From contig JAEYUG010000073.1 of NCBI GenBank assembly GCA_023432805.1, positions 1-64,000 of the forward strand: a stretch of 64,000 bases of DNA, in the 5' to 3' direction. Below are positions 54,009 to 61,574 of this stretch, in pieces (the stretch's first letter is position 1; each line of letters opens with the position of its first letter). Below the pieces are notes generated by a model. It saw only the letters and a program-made list of their open reading frames with translations. It was not told the DNA's origin and ran no database searches. Both the position numbers and the translations under genes were made by a program. This stretch comes from Bacteroidota bacterium (GTDB taxonomy: Bacteria; Bacteroidota; Ignavibacteria; SZUA-365).

Positions 54009-56099
54009 CTATCTGACAACAACTACCGCCCGCGTCGCCGATACCACACCGACGCTCATGCGCACATGGTAGATTCCTGGTGCGACCGGCTTCCCCGTGC
54101 TGTCGCGAAGATCCCACGCCACGACATGCGAACCCTGCGGCCGTGACGCATCCTCAAGGACGCGCACGACGCGGCCGAGCAGGTCGGTGATCACGATCCG
54201 CACGGACTGCGCGCGCGCGAGCGTGAAGGGGATCTGCATGGCGCCGGCACCGACCGCTATGGGATTCGGCCAGGCGGCGTCGAGTGTGAATCCCTGCGCA
54301 AGACCGCCCTCGCCTTCGACCACGGTGGTCGGGGGATCGATTTCATTGGTCTCGAGCACGAGGAAGGCGGTGTAGGGCGAAAGGACGTTGTGACGAATGC
54401 TGAGTTCGATCACGCTGTTCTTGAGTTCCGGCGATTCGCCGGTGCGACGGATTTCCTCAAGCAGTTCGTCGATACGCTTCGAGGCCCAGTACGCGCCGAC
54501 ATGCTTCGGGCCCTGCATGGCTTCGACGAAGCGCACCTCGCGGGTGATCGACTGCGCACCGGCGACGGGATCGGTCCACGACAGCGTGGCATGCTCGTCG
54601 CCGAGGCCGTCCCACCGGCCCGTCGTGATGAGCTGATCGGTCGCAAGCAGTTTCGGGAAGCTGCGCGGCAGCACCGTGTAGGTATGCATGTCGAGGTAGG
54701 TCACGCGGGCATCCTGCACGCCCGACACATCGAGCTGCAGCATGATACGCGAAATCACCGTCTCGATGTTGTCACCCTGCTCGACGATCGTCGCCGATCC
54801 CCCCCGGTCGCGTGCGATATCGTAGAGCATCTGGATCTGGTCGGTATACAGCAGCACGGGATAGATCGGCACGCCCACCTTGTCACGCGCTGTGATGATC
54901 GCCATGAGTGTCGCATAGGTCTGACCCACATTCGGGTACCCGTCGGTCAGGAACAGCATCCGCGGCTGCGCTCCCGTGCGGAAGTTCCCCGCGAACGCCT
55001 CGATGAAGGCCGCCTCATAGTTGGTGCTGCCCGCCGCGGCGTAGTAGCGCATGATGAAGGTTTCGGCCTGCGCGATGTTGTCGGGGGATGCGAACAGCAT
55101 CGACGTGTCGGCGGGAAACGCCATCGCGTTCGACGAGAAGAGCACCAGGCGGAAGCGGTCGCTGCCGTCCAACCTGCGCAGGATGCTCAGCACGGCGTCG
55201 CGCACGGCCGTGAGCGGCGCACCCGACATGCTTCCGGAGGCGTCGAGCACGAACACGAGATCGCGATTGCTGGCCTCGCTGGTCGTGTCGATCTGCAGGG
55301 GATGCCAGGTGATAAAGTAGGGATCACCCCCCTGCGCCGACGTGTCGCGCCAGACGAGGGCGGGGAATGTCTCGAAGAGCGACCGCATGCGGAAGCCCAG
55401 TTCGAAATCCTTTCCATAGAACTGCGCCTCGAGTCCGAACGAGATATCGACACGGGCGGGATCGGGCTGCGCGATGCGGCAGAGCATGGGATTGTCTGCG
55501 AAGTTCGTCGTCACCGCATCGATCGGCTGCGGCGTGCGCAGCGAAATCTGCATCTCGGTCTGCTCGACCGGAGTGCTCTGGTAGCCCTGCAGATTGAGGG
55601 GATAGCGGTAATGCACCACGCCGTCGGGCGTCAACGGCAGCGTGTGGAAGTACTCGATCTCCACGCGTCGCGAGCTGTTCGGCGCGATGGGAAACACCTT
55701 GAGCTGGAACCGGTTCGCGCCGAGGCTCTCGAGAATGGCGGGATCACGCCGCACACCGACGACCACGCTGTCGTACATGCGCTGCGCGTCCTCCTTCTTC
55801 AGGCAGATGAACTTCTTGCGCTGGCCGTTCTCCCAGAGCCAGAGTCCGTTCACCCGTGCACCGTCGGGAAGCTGGAACGCGTAGAATCCCTCGAGCGTCA
55901 GCGCATTGTCGTTGAAGAATTCCTCGTCGACATGCGTGACCGCGAGGATGCCGGTGATCGTGACCGTCGTGCGGATGTGCGAGATCCGCAGCGGATACAG
56001 CGGCGCCTCGGTTCCCGGACGCCGGGCGTAGAGCACTCCGGCGGAAGCGCTGCCCACACAGAGAGCACACAACAGGACAAGTGACACAAGGTGTTTCAT
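54009..56099 (-). CDS. Exported VIT plus VWA domain protein with sorting-type C-terminus
   Basis: 696 residues from ATG 56099 (signal peptide MKHLVSLVLLCALCVGSASA). A VIT domain (about 35-160) has VTITGILAVTHVDEEFFNDN, LEGFYAFQLPDGARVNGLWL and KKEDAQRMYDSVV. It is followed at about 275-450 by a VWA domain with an intact MIDAS (DLVFVLDASGSMSG) and later FLTDGYPNVGQ. This pairing is that of inter-alpha-trypsin inhibitor heavy chains and of many bacterial surface proteins. The C-terminal 90 residues (AWPNPIAVGAG, ITDLLGRVVRV, WDLRDSTGKPVAPGIYHVRM, SATRAVVVVR) are an FlgD/T9SS-like domain. Metal-dependent binding of a protein or matrix ligand at the cell surface is the likely role. It follows the second VWA gene after 91 bp. 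Confidence 0.88.
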   Translation of the reverse strand: MKHLVSLVLLCALCVGSASAGVLYARRPGTEAPLYPLRISHIRTTVTITGILAVTHVDEEFFNDNALTLEGFYAFQLPDGARVNGLWLWENGQRKKFICLKKEDAQRMYDSVVVGVRRDPAILESLGANRFQLKVFPIAPNSSRRVEIEYFHTLPLTPDGVVHYRYPLNLQGYQSTPVEQTEMQISLRTPQPIDAVTTNFADNPMLCRIAQPDPARVDISFGLEAQFYGKDFELGFRMRSLFETFPALVWRDTSAQGGDPYFITWHPLQIDTTSEASNRDLVFVLDASGSMSGAPLTAVRDAVLSILRRLDGSDRFRLVLFSSNAMAFPADTSMLFASPDNIAQAETFIMRYYAAAGSTNYEAAFIEAFAGNFRTGAQPRMLFLTDGYPNVGQTYATLMAIITARDKVGVPIYPVLLYTDQIQMLYDIARDRGGSATIVEQGDNIETVISRIMLQLDVSGVQDARVTYLDMHTYTVLPRSFPKLLATDQLITTGRWDGLGDEHATLSWTDPVAGAQSITREVRFVEAMQGPKHVGAYWASKRIDELLEEIRRTGESPELKNSVIELSIRHNVLSPYTAFLVLETNEIDPPTTVVEGEGGLAQGFTLDAAWPNPIAVGAGAMQIPFTLARAQSVRIVITDLLGRVVRVLEDASRPQGSHVVAWDLRDSTGKPVAPGIYHVRMSVGVVSATRAVVVVR

Positions 56100-56190
56100 G
56101 ACAACCCCCGGTGGACAATGCACAGCATTCGACGCGCAGGATCATTCGGTCGTGTCTCGACAGCTGGCGCGCACTGACAGGACACCTGAT

Positions 56191-57432
56191 TCACCGAAAC
56201 GTTCCTCTTGCGACAACGACCCGCTTCCGCACGGTGGCGTGCGGTGTGACGAGTTCGAGCGTGTACAGGCCCGCCGCAAGATCACGCACATCGGCACGGA
56301 GCTCGGTCGTCCCTTCCATCCACCCATCCTGCAGCACCGCCGCCACGCGGCCGAGCACATCCCGCAGCACGATGCGCACGGATCCCGGTGTGCCGGACTG
56401 TGCGCGAACGGTCAGCACATCCTCTGCGGGTTGGGGGAAGACATCGGTGATGGCAGCGCGGTGCGGTGGCAGCACGCGCTCCGCCTCCGTGACCTGCGAG
56501 AACCGGGGGAAGCGGCGTGTCGCCGCTGCCGTGTCGCCGCAGGCCGCGATTTCGATGGTCACGATGCGGGTCCAGGCGGTGGCGTCTGGGGAGACGTAGC
56601 GGATGACGTACTCGTCGAGCCGGCGGCGCAGCTGATGCGCCAGACTGTCGTAGAGATCCGGCAGGGCATCGAGCGCACGGGGAGCGAGGGCGATGCCTCC
56701 GCCGCCGTCGGCCAGCGCGCGCAGGGCGACGGTGTCGGCGTCGGGACCGATGGGCACGGTCAACAGGCGTTGCGGGATGCGGTCCATCGCATTCGGCTGC
56801 AGTTCCTGCAGCAGGTCCTCGCGGCTTGCGATGCTCGCGTTGTCGCGTCCCGTCGCCGCCAACAGCACGTACTGATCGTTGGCGCCGAGGTTCAATCGCA
56901 GTTCGGTCAGCGCCGCGCGCACCGCGTCGTGCATCGCGCTGCCTCCCGATGCGTTCACGTCGCCGAGCGCTGTGCGGATGCGCGCGCGATCGCTGGTGAT
57001 GAACTCGCGCAGACGCGGCGACGAGGAGTACGTGATCACACCGACACGCTGGCAGGGCAGCGGCAGGCTGTCGACCAGGCGCATGCCCGCAACAGGCAGC
57101 ACGGGCAGCGCCGCACCGGGCAGCACGCTCGAATTGTCGACGATCATCACGAGCTCGAAACATGCATTGTCGTCCCGCGAGGGCGCGCGATCGATGTGGA
57201 TGTCGCGCGCGTCGATCATGCGGCCGTTCTCCGTGATGCGGATGTCACTCGCATGCAGGTCGTAGACGGGCGCGCCCCCGCAGCTCACATGGGTGTGGAG
57301 GAGGAAGGTCGTGAGCGTCCCCGTGGGCATGATCTGGCGGAGTTCCGCGCGCGGCTGTGCGGAAGCGGCCGCGCCGACCAGCAGGCATGCGAACGCCACA
57401 TGCACGAGTGGTCTAGTCATCCATGTGTTCAT
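56191..57432 (-). CDS. Exported VWA-like protein with degenerate MIDAS and T9SS-type C-terminus
   Basis: 413 residues; signal peptide (VAFACLLVGAAASAQ). The start may be ATG 57432, which overlaps the stop of the lipoprotein gene (ATGA), or ATG 57420. A VWA-like domain covers about 90-290. The expected DxSxS MIDAS is replaced by VDNSSV after FELVMI, and a long acidic/basic insertion surrounds it, so metal binding may be altered. NASGGSAMHDAVRAALTELR corresponds to the later VWA helix. The final 85 residues (VFPQPAEDVLTVRA, LRDVLGRVAAV, LAAGLYTLELV) are a T9SS type-A-like domain. It sits inside the sigma-led operon and is predicted to be surface-exposed. Confidence 0.8.
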   Translation of the reverse strand: MNTWMTRPLVHVAFACLLVGAAASAQPRAELRQIMPTGTLTTFLLHTHVSCGGAPVYDLHASDIRITENGRMIDARDIHIDRAPSRDDNACFELVMIVDNSSVLPGAALPVLPVAGMRLVDSLPLPCQRVGVITYSSSPRLREFITSDRARIRTALGDVNASGGSAMHDAVRAALTELRLNLGANDQYVLLAATGRDNASIASREDLLQELQPNAMDRIPQRLLTVPIGPDADTVALRALADGGGGIALAPRALDALPDLYDSLAHQLRRRLDEYVIRYVSPDATAWTRIVTIEIAACGDTAAATRRFPRFSQVTEAERVLPPHRAAITDVFPQPAEDVLTVRAQSGTPGSVRIVLRDVLGRVAAVLQDGWMEGTTELRADVRDLAAGLYTLELVTPHATVRKRVVVARGTFR

Positions 57433-58190
57433 GGCCGCACTCCCGCCTCACGGACGGATAAGGACGCGGATCCCTGCATGGTGCCGCTCCCCGGCATCCA
57501 CGGCCAGGGAAGGGAATACGAGTGGTCGGGTCCACGCACGTTGATGATGAAGATCGACGAGGTATAGTCGGGCGTCGCCTTGAAGCGCGGCGCAGGGGCT
57601 CCGCCGACAAGCACGAGCTTGTTGGCGCCCTCGCGTACCTCGCCCCACACGTCGGTCGGGATCCGCGAGAGCCGGCCCTCGACCCATGCAAAGGCATGCT
57701 GCTCGCCGGCGCCGTAGACGGGCTCGCCGGGGTCGTAGCGCTGATTCATGGTGTCGTCGCGATAGAGCAGCACGAAGGCGATGGCGATGCGCGCGCCGAT
57801 GTAGCGCACGAAGTGTCGGGGATCGAGGCGCGCACGCAGCGGCAGTGCCGTGGCCGGCACGTCGAGGTAGTTGGCGGCAAGGGAGTACACATCTTCGAGC
57901 ATGTCGCTGCCCGCAGCACCCGGACGCACGACGGCGATCGCGATGCGGAGTCCCGTACCCGTGAAACGGTCGATGCGGATCTTCGTCGTGTCGACGACGG
58001 CCTCGAAGCGGATCTGCGTGTCGAGCACGGCCGCGAGTGTGTCGAAGGCCGGATCATCCAGTCCGGTATCGACGAACGACGTATGCTGCACGCGGGCCGT
58101 GTCGATGTCGCTGGGACTGTTGCAGCCCCATGCGCACAGCGCGCAGCAGAGTGCGACGAGAGCTCGGGCGGTATGGTTGGACGTGTGCAT
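57429..58190 (-). CDS. Putative lipoprotein in the sigma-led operon
   Basis: 253 residues from ATG 58190, whose ATG overlaps the stop of the barrel-fusion gene (ATGA). The N-terminus (ALVALCCALCAWGCNSPSD) is a lipoprotein signal with lipobox AWGC. The rest is a beta-rich domain of unknown family (FVDTGLDDPAFDTLAAVLDT, LRIAIAVVRPGAAGSDM, TSSIFIINVRGPDHSYSLPW). Its own stop overlaps the VWA gene start. The unbroken chain of 4-bp overlaps from the sigma factor to the VWA gene says these products are made together, so it probably acts in the same envelope process. No homologue is recognised. Confidence 0.75.
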   Translation of the reverse strand: MHTSNHTARALVALCCALCAWGCNSPSDIDTARVQHTSFVDTGLDDPAFDTLAAVLDTQIRFEAVVDTTKIRIDRFTGTGLRIAIAVVRPGAAGSDMLEDVYSLAANYLDVPATALPLRARLDPRHFVRYIGARIAIAFVLLYRDDTMNQRYDPGEPVYGAGEQHAFAWVEGRLSRIPTDVWGEVREGANKLVLVGGAPAPRFKATPDYTSSIFIINVRGPDHSYSLPWPWMPGSGTMQGSASLSVREAGVRP

Positions 58191-59470
58191 CAGAATCGAT
58201 AACTGAGTCCGTACAGCAGGCCGAGGGTCTGGCTCGTGAACATGCGGTCCTTGTACCGGTAGAGCAGCATCTGTCCCGACGCGCCGATCGTCACCTGCAC
58301 ATGGTCGACGGGCGTGAAGGCCACGCCGAGACGCGCGCCGAGCAGTGGACCGAGATCCGTTCCGCCGATCGACACGAGGGCCTGTGGTGTCACGCCGCGC
58401 ACGAGCGGCAGCGAATACCGGTAGAATCCCGCACCCCATGCCAGCAGCGGATGCTGCTGGTACATGTCGAGCGAATCTCCCCGCATGCCATAGTATTCCT
58501 GCGCGAAGGCCTTCCGGCCGCCGCTGACACCGACCGCGTGCCGTTCGTTGAAGCGCCAGGCCACGAGGGCCGCAAGCGATTGCTGTTCGCGTTCGCTGCC
58601 GAGCCGCCCGAACTCGATGTATGGATAGGCAGTCGCATGTTCACGCGTCACTTCGATCTCGACATGGGAGAGCCACGACGGCGGCACGATCCCCTGATCC
58701 CCTGCTGCGACCGGCCGCTCGACCGGCGTTTCGACCGGCACCGGCACCTCGATCCGCTCGGTCCGTGTCAGGTAGACCGTATCCACACGCGTCAGGGAGG
58801 CGAGTCCCGCCGGCCCGGAAGCCGTCCCGTGCCCGGGCAGCAGTACCGTATCAACCCGTGTGACATGCACCGTGCGGATGATCGTGCGCGGGGCTTCCCC
58901 GGTCGGGGGCGGCACTGCATCGGCGGTTCTGTTGCCGGGCTCCTGCTGCATCGTGCCGCGATCGCCCGGAGCCGGGGCATCCTGCACATCTGTCTGCAAG
59001 GTGGATGTTCCTGCAGTTTCTGTCGACGTCTGGAAGAGGGATGCAGGAGGATGCGTCAGCCATCCTGCGGTGAAGAGCAGGGCGCCTGCGACGAGGGCCG
59101 CGGCCGCGCGCGGAAGCGTCCACCACGCCATGCCCGCTGCGGAAGCCGCCCCCGACGCTGCCGCGGGTGCGACTGCTGCCGCGGGTGCGACAGCTGCTGC
59201 GGGAACTGCGGCAGTGGTGACTGCGGCAGTGGCGACTGCGGCGCCTGTCAGGCCAAGTCCGGCTGCTGCGAGCACGGCGGCATCGAGATGGGTCGGGACG
59301 GAGTGTGCAGCCAGATCGGCGGTGAAGGCGGCGCGGGCATCCATGAAGTCGTGGAGTGCGGCGCGCTTGTCGGGCGAGACCGAGAGGATGTGGAGCAGGT
59401 CCGCCTCCTCGTCGGGTGGGAGGGCGCGATCGAGAAAGGCCGAGAGGCGTTCGTCGAACGATGCGTTCAT
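58190..59470 (-). CDS. Anti-sigma-like / transmembrane / outer-membrane-barrel fusion protein (second locus)
   Basis: 426 residues from ATG 59470, overlapping the sigma stop (ATGA). The N-terminal 65 residues look like an anti-sigma domain without the zinc motif (FDERLSAFLDRALPPDEEAD, LLHILSVSPDKRAALHDFMD). An Ala-rich stretch leads to a transmembrane helix at about 120-140 (ALVAGALLFTAGWLTHPP). A periplasmic linker (145-235) contains a repeated VDTVxL motif (RVDTVLLPG, RVDTVYLTRTE). The C-terminal part (about 245-426) has amphipathic strands (LAALVAWRFNERHAVGVSGG, LGARLGVAFTPVDHVQVTIG) and ends in GLSYRF, the terminal Phe expected of BAM-inserted outer-membrane barrels. The protein could thus connect an outer-membrane sensor to a cytoplasmic sigma factor. 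The architecture matches the gene at 21214. Confidence 0.75.
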   Translation of the reverse strand: MNASFDERLSAFLDRALPPDEEADLLHILSVSPDKRAALHDFMDARAAFTADLAAHSVPTHLDAAVLAAAGLGLTGAAVATAAVTTAAVPAAAVAPAAAVAPAAASGAASAAGMAWWTLPRAAAALVAGALLFTAGWLTHPPASLFQTSTETAGTSTLQTDVQDAPAPGDRGTMQQEPGNRTADAVPPPTGEAPRTIIRTVHVTRVDTVLLPGHGTASGPAGLASLTRVDTVYLTRTERIEVPVPVETPVERPVAAGDQGIVPPSWLSHVEIEVTREHATAYPYIEFGRLGSEREQQSLAALVAWRFNERHAVGVSGGRKAFAQEYYGMRGDSLDMYQQHPLLAWGAGFYRYSLPLVRGVTPQALVSIGGTDLGPLLGARLGVAFTPVDHVQVTIGASGQMLLYRYKDRMFTSQTLGLLYGLSYRF

Positions 59471-60051
59471 GGCTGTGTGCCTCGTGTCGGTGGTGCGAGC
59501 AGGGTGCGGAGCTTCTGCCGCGCACGGAAGATGCGTTTGCGGATGGCGGTCAGCGGTGCGCCTGTGATGTCGGCGATTTCCTCGTAGGTGAAGCCCTGGT
59601 ACTCGCAGAGCAGCAGGGCGTCGCGCGTGTCGGGTGTCAGATGCGTGAGCGCCTCTTCGAGGTCCATGCGCTCGGCGATGTCGAGTACGGCTTCGCCCGG
59701 GAGTTCGTCGCCGAGCTCGTCGATGTCGGCAGGGAATTTCCGGTCGCGCAGCTGGTTGAAGCAGCGGTTGCGCGCGCTCGTCATGAGCCAGGCACGCAGG
59801 TTCTGGATCTGCACGCCGTCGCGAAGCTGTTCGTAGCACTTCATGAACACGTCCTGGAAGATGTCTTCTGCGCTCGCGCTGCGCCCGAGCAGGCGCATAC
59901 AGTAGAGGTACACCGCCTGCTTGTGCCGACCGTAGAGCACGGCGAACGCATCGGCCTCACCGGCGTGGATGCGGGCGCAGAGGAGTCTGTCCTCATCGAC
60001 TGCTGGTTGCACGATCTGCAGCGGCGTCTCCTGTCGTGAGTGTGCGCACAT
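59467..60051 (-). CDS. ECF-type RNA polymerase sigma factor (second locus)
   Basis: 194 residues from ATG 60051 (MCAHSRQETPLQIV); the frame is open to 60138, but the extra residues do not resemble sigma sequence. Region 2 is about 20-95 (FAVLYGRHKQAVYLYCMRLL, GRSASAEDIFQDVFMKCYEQ, LRAWLMTSARNRCFNQLRDR). Region 4 is about 125-180 (ALTHLTPDTRDALLLCEYQG, FTYEEIADITGAPLTAIRKR, IFRARQKLRTLL). It is a canonical sigma-70 ECF protein. It heads the gene set running down to 52529, with three successive 4-bp overlaps, and its direct partner is the barrel-fusion protein. Autoregulation is likely but no promoter could be assigned. Confidence 0.93.
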   Translation of the reverse strand: MCAHSRQETPLQIVQPAVDEDRLLCARIHAGEADAFAVLYGRHKQAVYLYCMRLLGRSASAEDIFQDVFMKCYEQLRDGVQIQNLRAWLMTSARNRCFNQLRDRKFPADIDELGDELPGEAVLDIAERMDLEEALTHLTPDTRDALLLCEYQGFTYEEIADITGAPLTAIRKRIFRARQKLRTLLAPPTRGTQP

Positions 60052-60169
60052 GGCGCCGTCCGATGGTAGGACACGGGAACGCCGGAATCGTTCCCCCGTC
60101 TCCCGCACCGGTCCGGACAGTACAACATATCGGACCATGATCTCTGTATCAAGATGATTCTTGCACCGG

Positions 60170-60193
60170 AGGTCGGACCGCCCTCGTCCTTCC
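60170..60193. repeat. Degenerate copy of the dispersed palindromic repeat
   Basis: AGGTCGGACCGCCCTCGTCC, then TTCC, matches the 38484 copy (with its preceding A) at about 21 of 24 positions, with one inserted C. It lies between the second ECF sigma gene and the transporter gene. Confidence 0.45.
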
Positions 60194-60198
60194 AGCCC

Positions 60199-61503
60199 CT
60201 ACCCGCGTGTCACCCGAAAGAACGGTCCGAACAACCACAGGTTTGCGAGCACCCTTCCCACCAGCAGCGCGACCGATGCGGCCACCGCGCCCGTGCTCCC
60301 CGCCATGAACACCATTGCCGCCATCACCACGAGAATGCCGGCCACTTCGATCACCGTTCCGTATGTGATCGGCATCGTCACCTTCGCATGCACCAGCACG
60401 GCATGCTGGAATGCCAGCAGCACCGATGTGGCCGGAATCAGCACTTGGATCATTGTCGGCACGAATGCAAACGATGACAGCGTCGTGGTCAATCCCGATA
60501 CGTCTTCGAACCAGAAGGTTGCCAGCGGTGTGAAGCCGATGAGCGCGAGTCCCACGGTCGCCCCGGCACCCACGATCGTAGCAAAGCGTCGCAGTACCGC
60601 GTAGCCTTCCCGCTGTTCGCCCAGATGCGCGATCGTCACTTCCTGCAGCGAAAGTCCGAAGCTGCGGAAAACGAACACGAGCGAGTTGATGACCGGAAAG
60701 ACGGCGAGGGATTCCAGGGCGTGGGCGCTGCGCCCCATGAACAGCGTCAGAAAGGGATGCACCCCGAGCGCCAGCAGCGATGTCAGGGCGAGGGGATAGT
60801 AGAAGCGCGCGATCGCGCCGTAGCCGAGCCGGGCGCTCTCGTCGCGGTCGGGCGTGGCCAGCAGCTGCCGGATCGCGCGCGCCGTCATCGCACGGCTCAC
60901 CACGGCCTCGGTGAGCACCGCCGTGCTGAGGGCGAGTCCCCCGACCACCGCACCCGGCAGCGTGGTCAGCATCATCAGGGCGAATGCCGCGCCCGCCATC
61001 GAGGCGATGCGGATCACCGTACCATACGCTACGCGGCGCGTCAACCGCCGGCTGATCAGCACGCCCTGGTAGAAGCGGCGGAAGCCGATCGCCGCCGGCC
61101 AGGGCACGAGCGCCGCCGTCGTCCAGTGCGCGATGCGCGCCACCGGCGCGGGCAGCCCGATGATGCCCTCGGCCACGAACGTGAACACGGGCGGCGCGAG
61201 AAACACCAACATCAACGCAGTGATCGCCGCGTTGAGCGCGACCATGAAGTTGCGCAGCCGCCGGTAGGTCGTCGCATCCGTGACGAGCGCGGTCGAGGCC
61301 GACATCATCATGATGATCGGCGATTCGACGATCAGCGCAAACGAGAATGCGACGCCGTAGGCTGCTAGATTGTAGGTGGGATCGACCAGACGCGCGATGA
61401 CTGCCGCCAGAAAAGGTCCCTCGGTCGACATCATGAGCCAGGTGGCCGCCAGCGGAAGCCACTGGGGCACGAGGGTGCGAATGGTAAGGGGACGCTGTTC
61501 CAT
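60199..61503 (-). CDS. Multi-pass membrane transporter, MATE/ANKH-like
   Basis: 434 residues from ATG 61503 with about 12 predicted transmembrane helices. Characteristic parts are WLPLAATWLMMSTEGPFLAA, VAFSFALIVESPIIMMMSAS, LRNFMVALNAAITALMLVFL, RRFYQGVLISRRLTRRVAYG and FRSFGLSLQEVTIAHLGEQR. The E(S/A)PIIMMxxASTAL segment recurs in a bacterial family related to MATE exporters and to the animal progressive-ankylosis protein ANKH. That relation is from memory and needs a profile search. Substrate unknown. It is transcribed divergently from the transglutaminase-like gene, with 71 bp between starts. Confidence 0.75.
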   Translation of the reverse strand: MEQRPLTIRTLVPQWLPLAATWLMMSTEGPFLAAVIARLVDPTYNLAAYGVAFSFALIVESPIIMMMSASTALVTDATTYRRLRNFMVALNAAITALMLVFLAPPVFTFVAEGIIGLPAPVARIAHWTTAALVPWPAAIGFRRFYQGVLISRRLTRRVAYGTVIRIASMAGAAFALMMLTTLPGAVVGGLALSTAVLTEAVVSRAMTARAIRQLLATPDRDESARLGYGAIARFYYPLALTSLLALGVHPFLTLFMGRSAHALESLAVFPVINSLVFVFRSFGLSLQEVTIAHLGEQREGYAVLRRFATIVGAGATVGLALIGFTPLATFWFEDVSGLTTTLSSFAFVPTMIQVLIPATSVLLAFQHAVLVHAKVTMPITYGTVIEVAGILVVMAAMVFMAGSTGAVAASVALLVGRVLANLWLFGPFFRVTRG

Positions 61504-61574
61504 CATGCAGATCAATCTCTCAACATACGCAACTTCCCACTATATTCGGTGAACGCATCCAGAAAGGAACTTCC

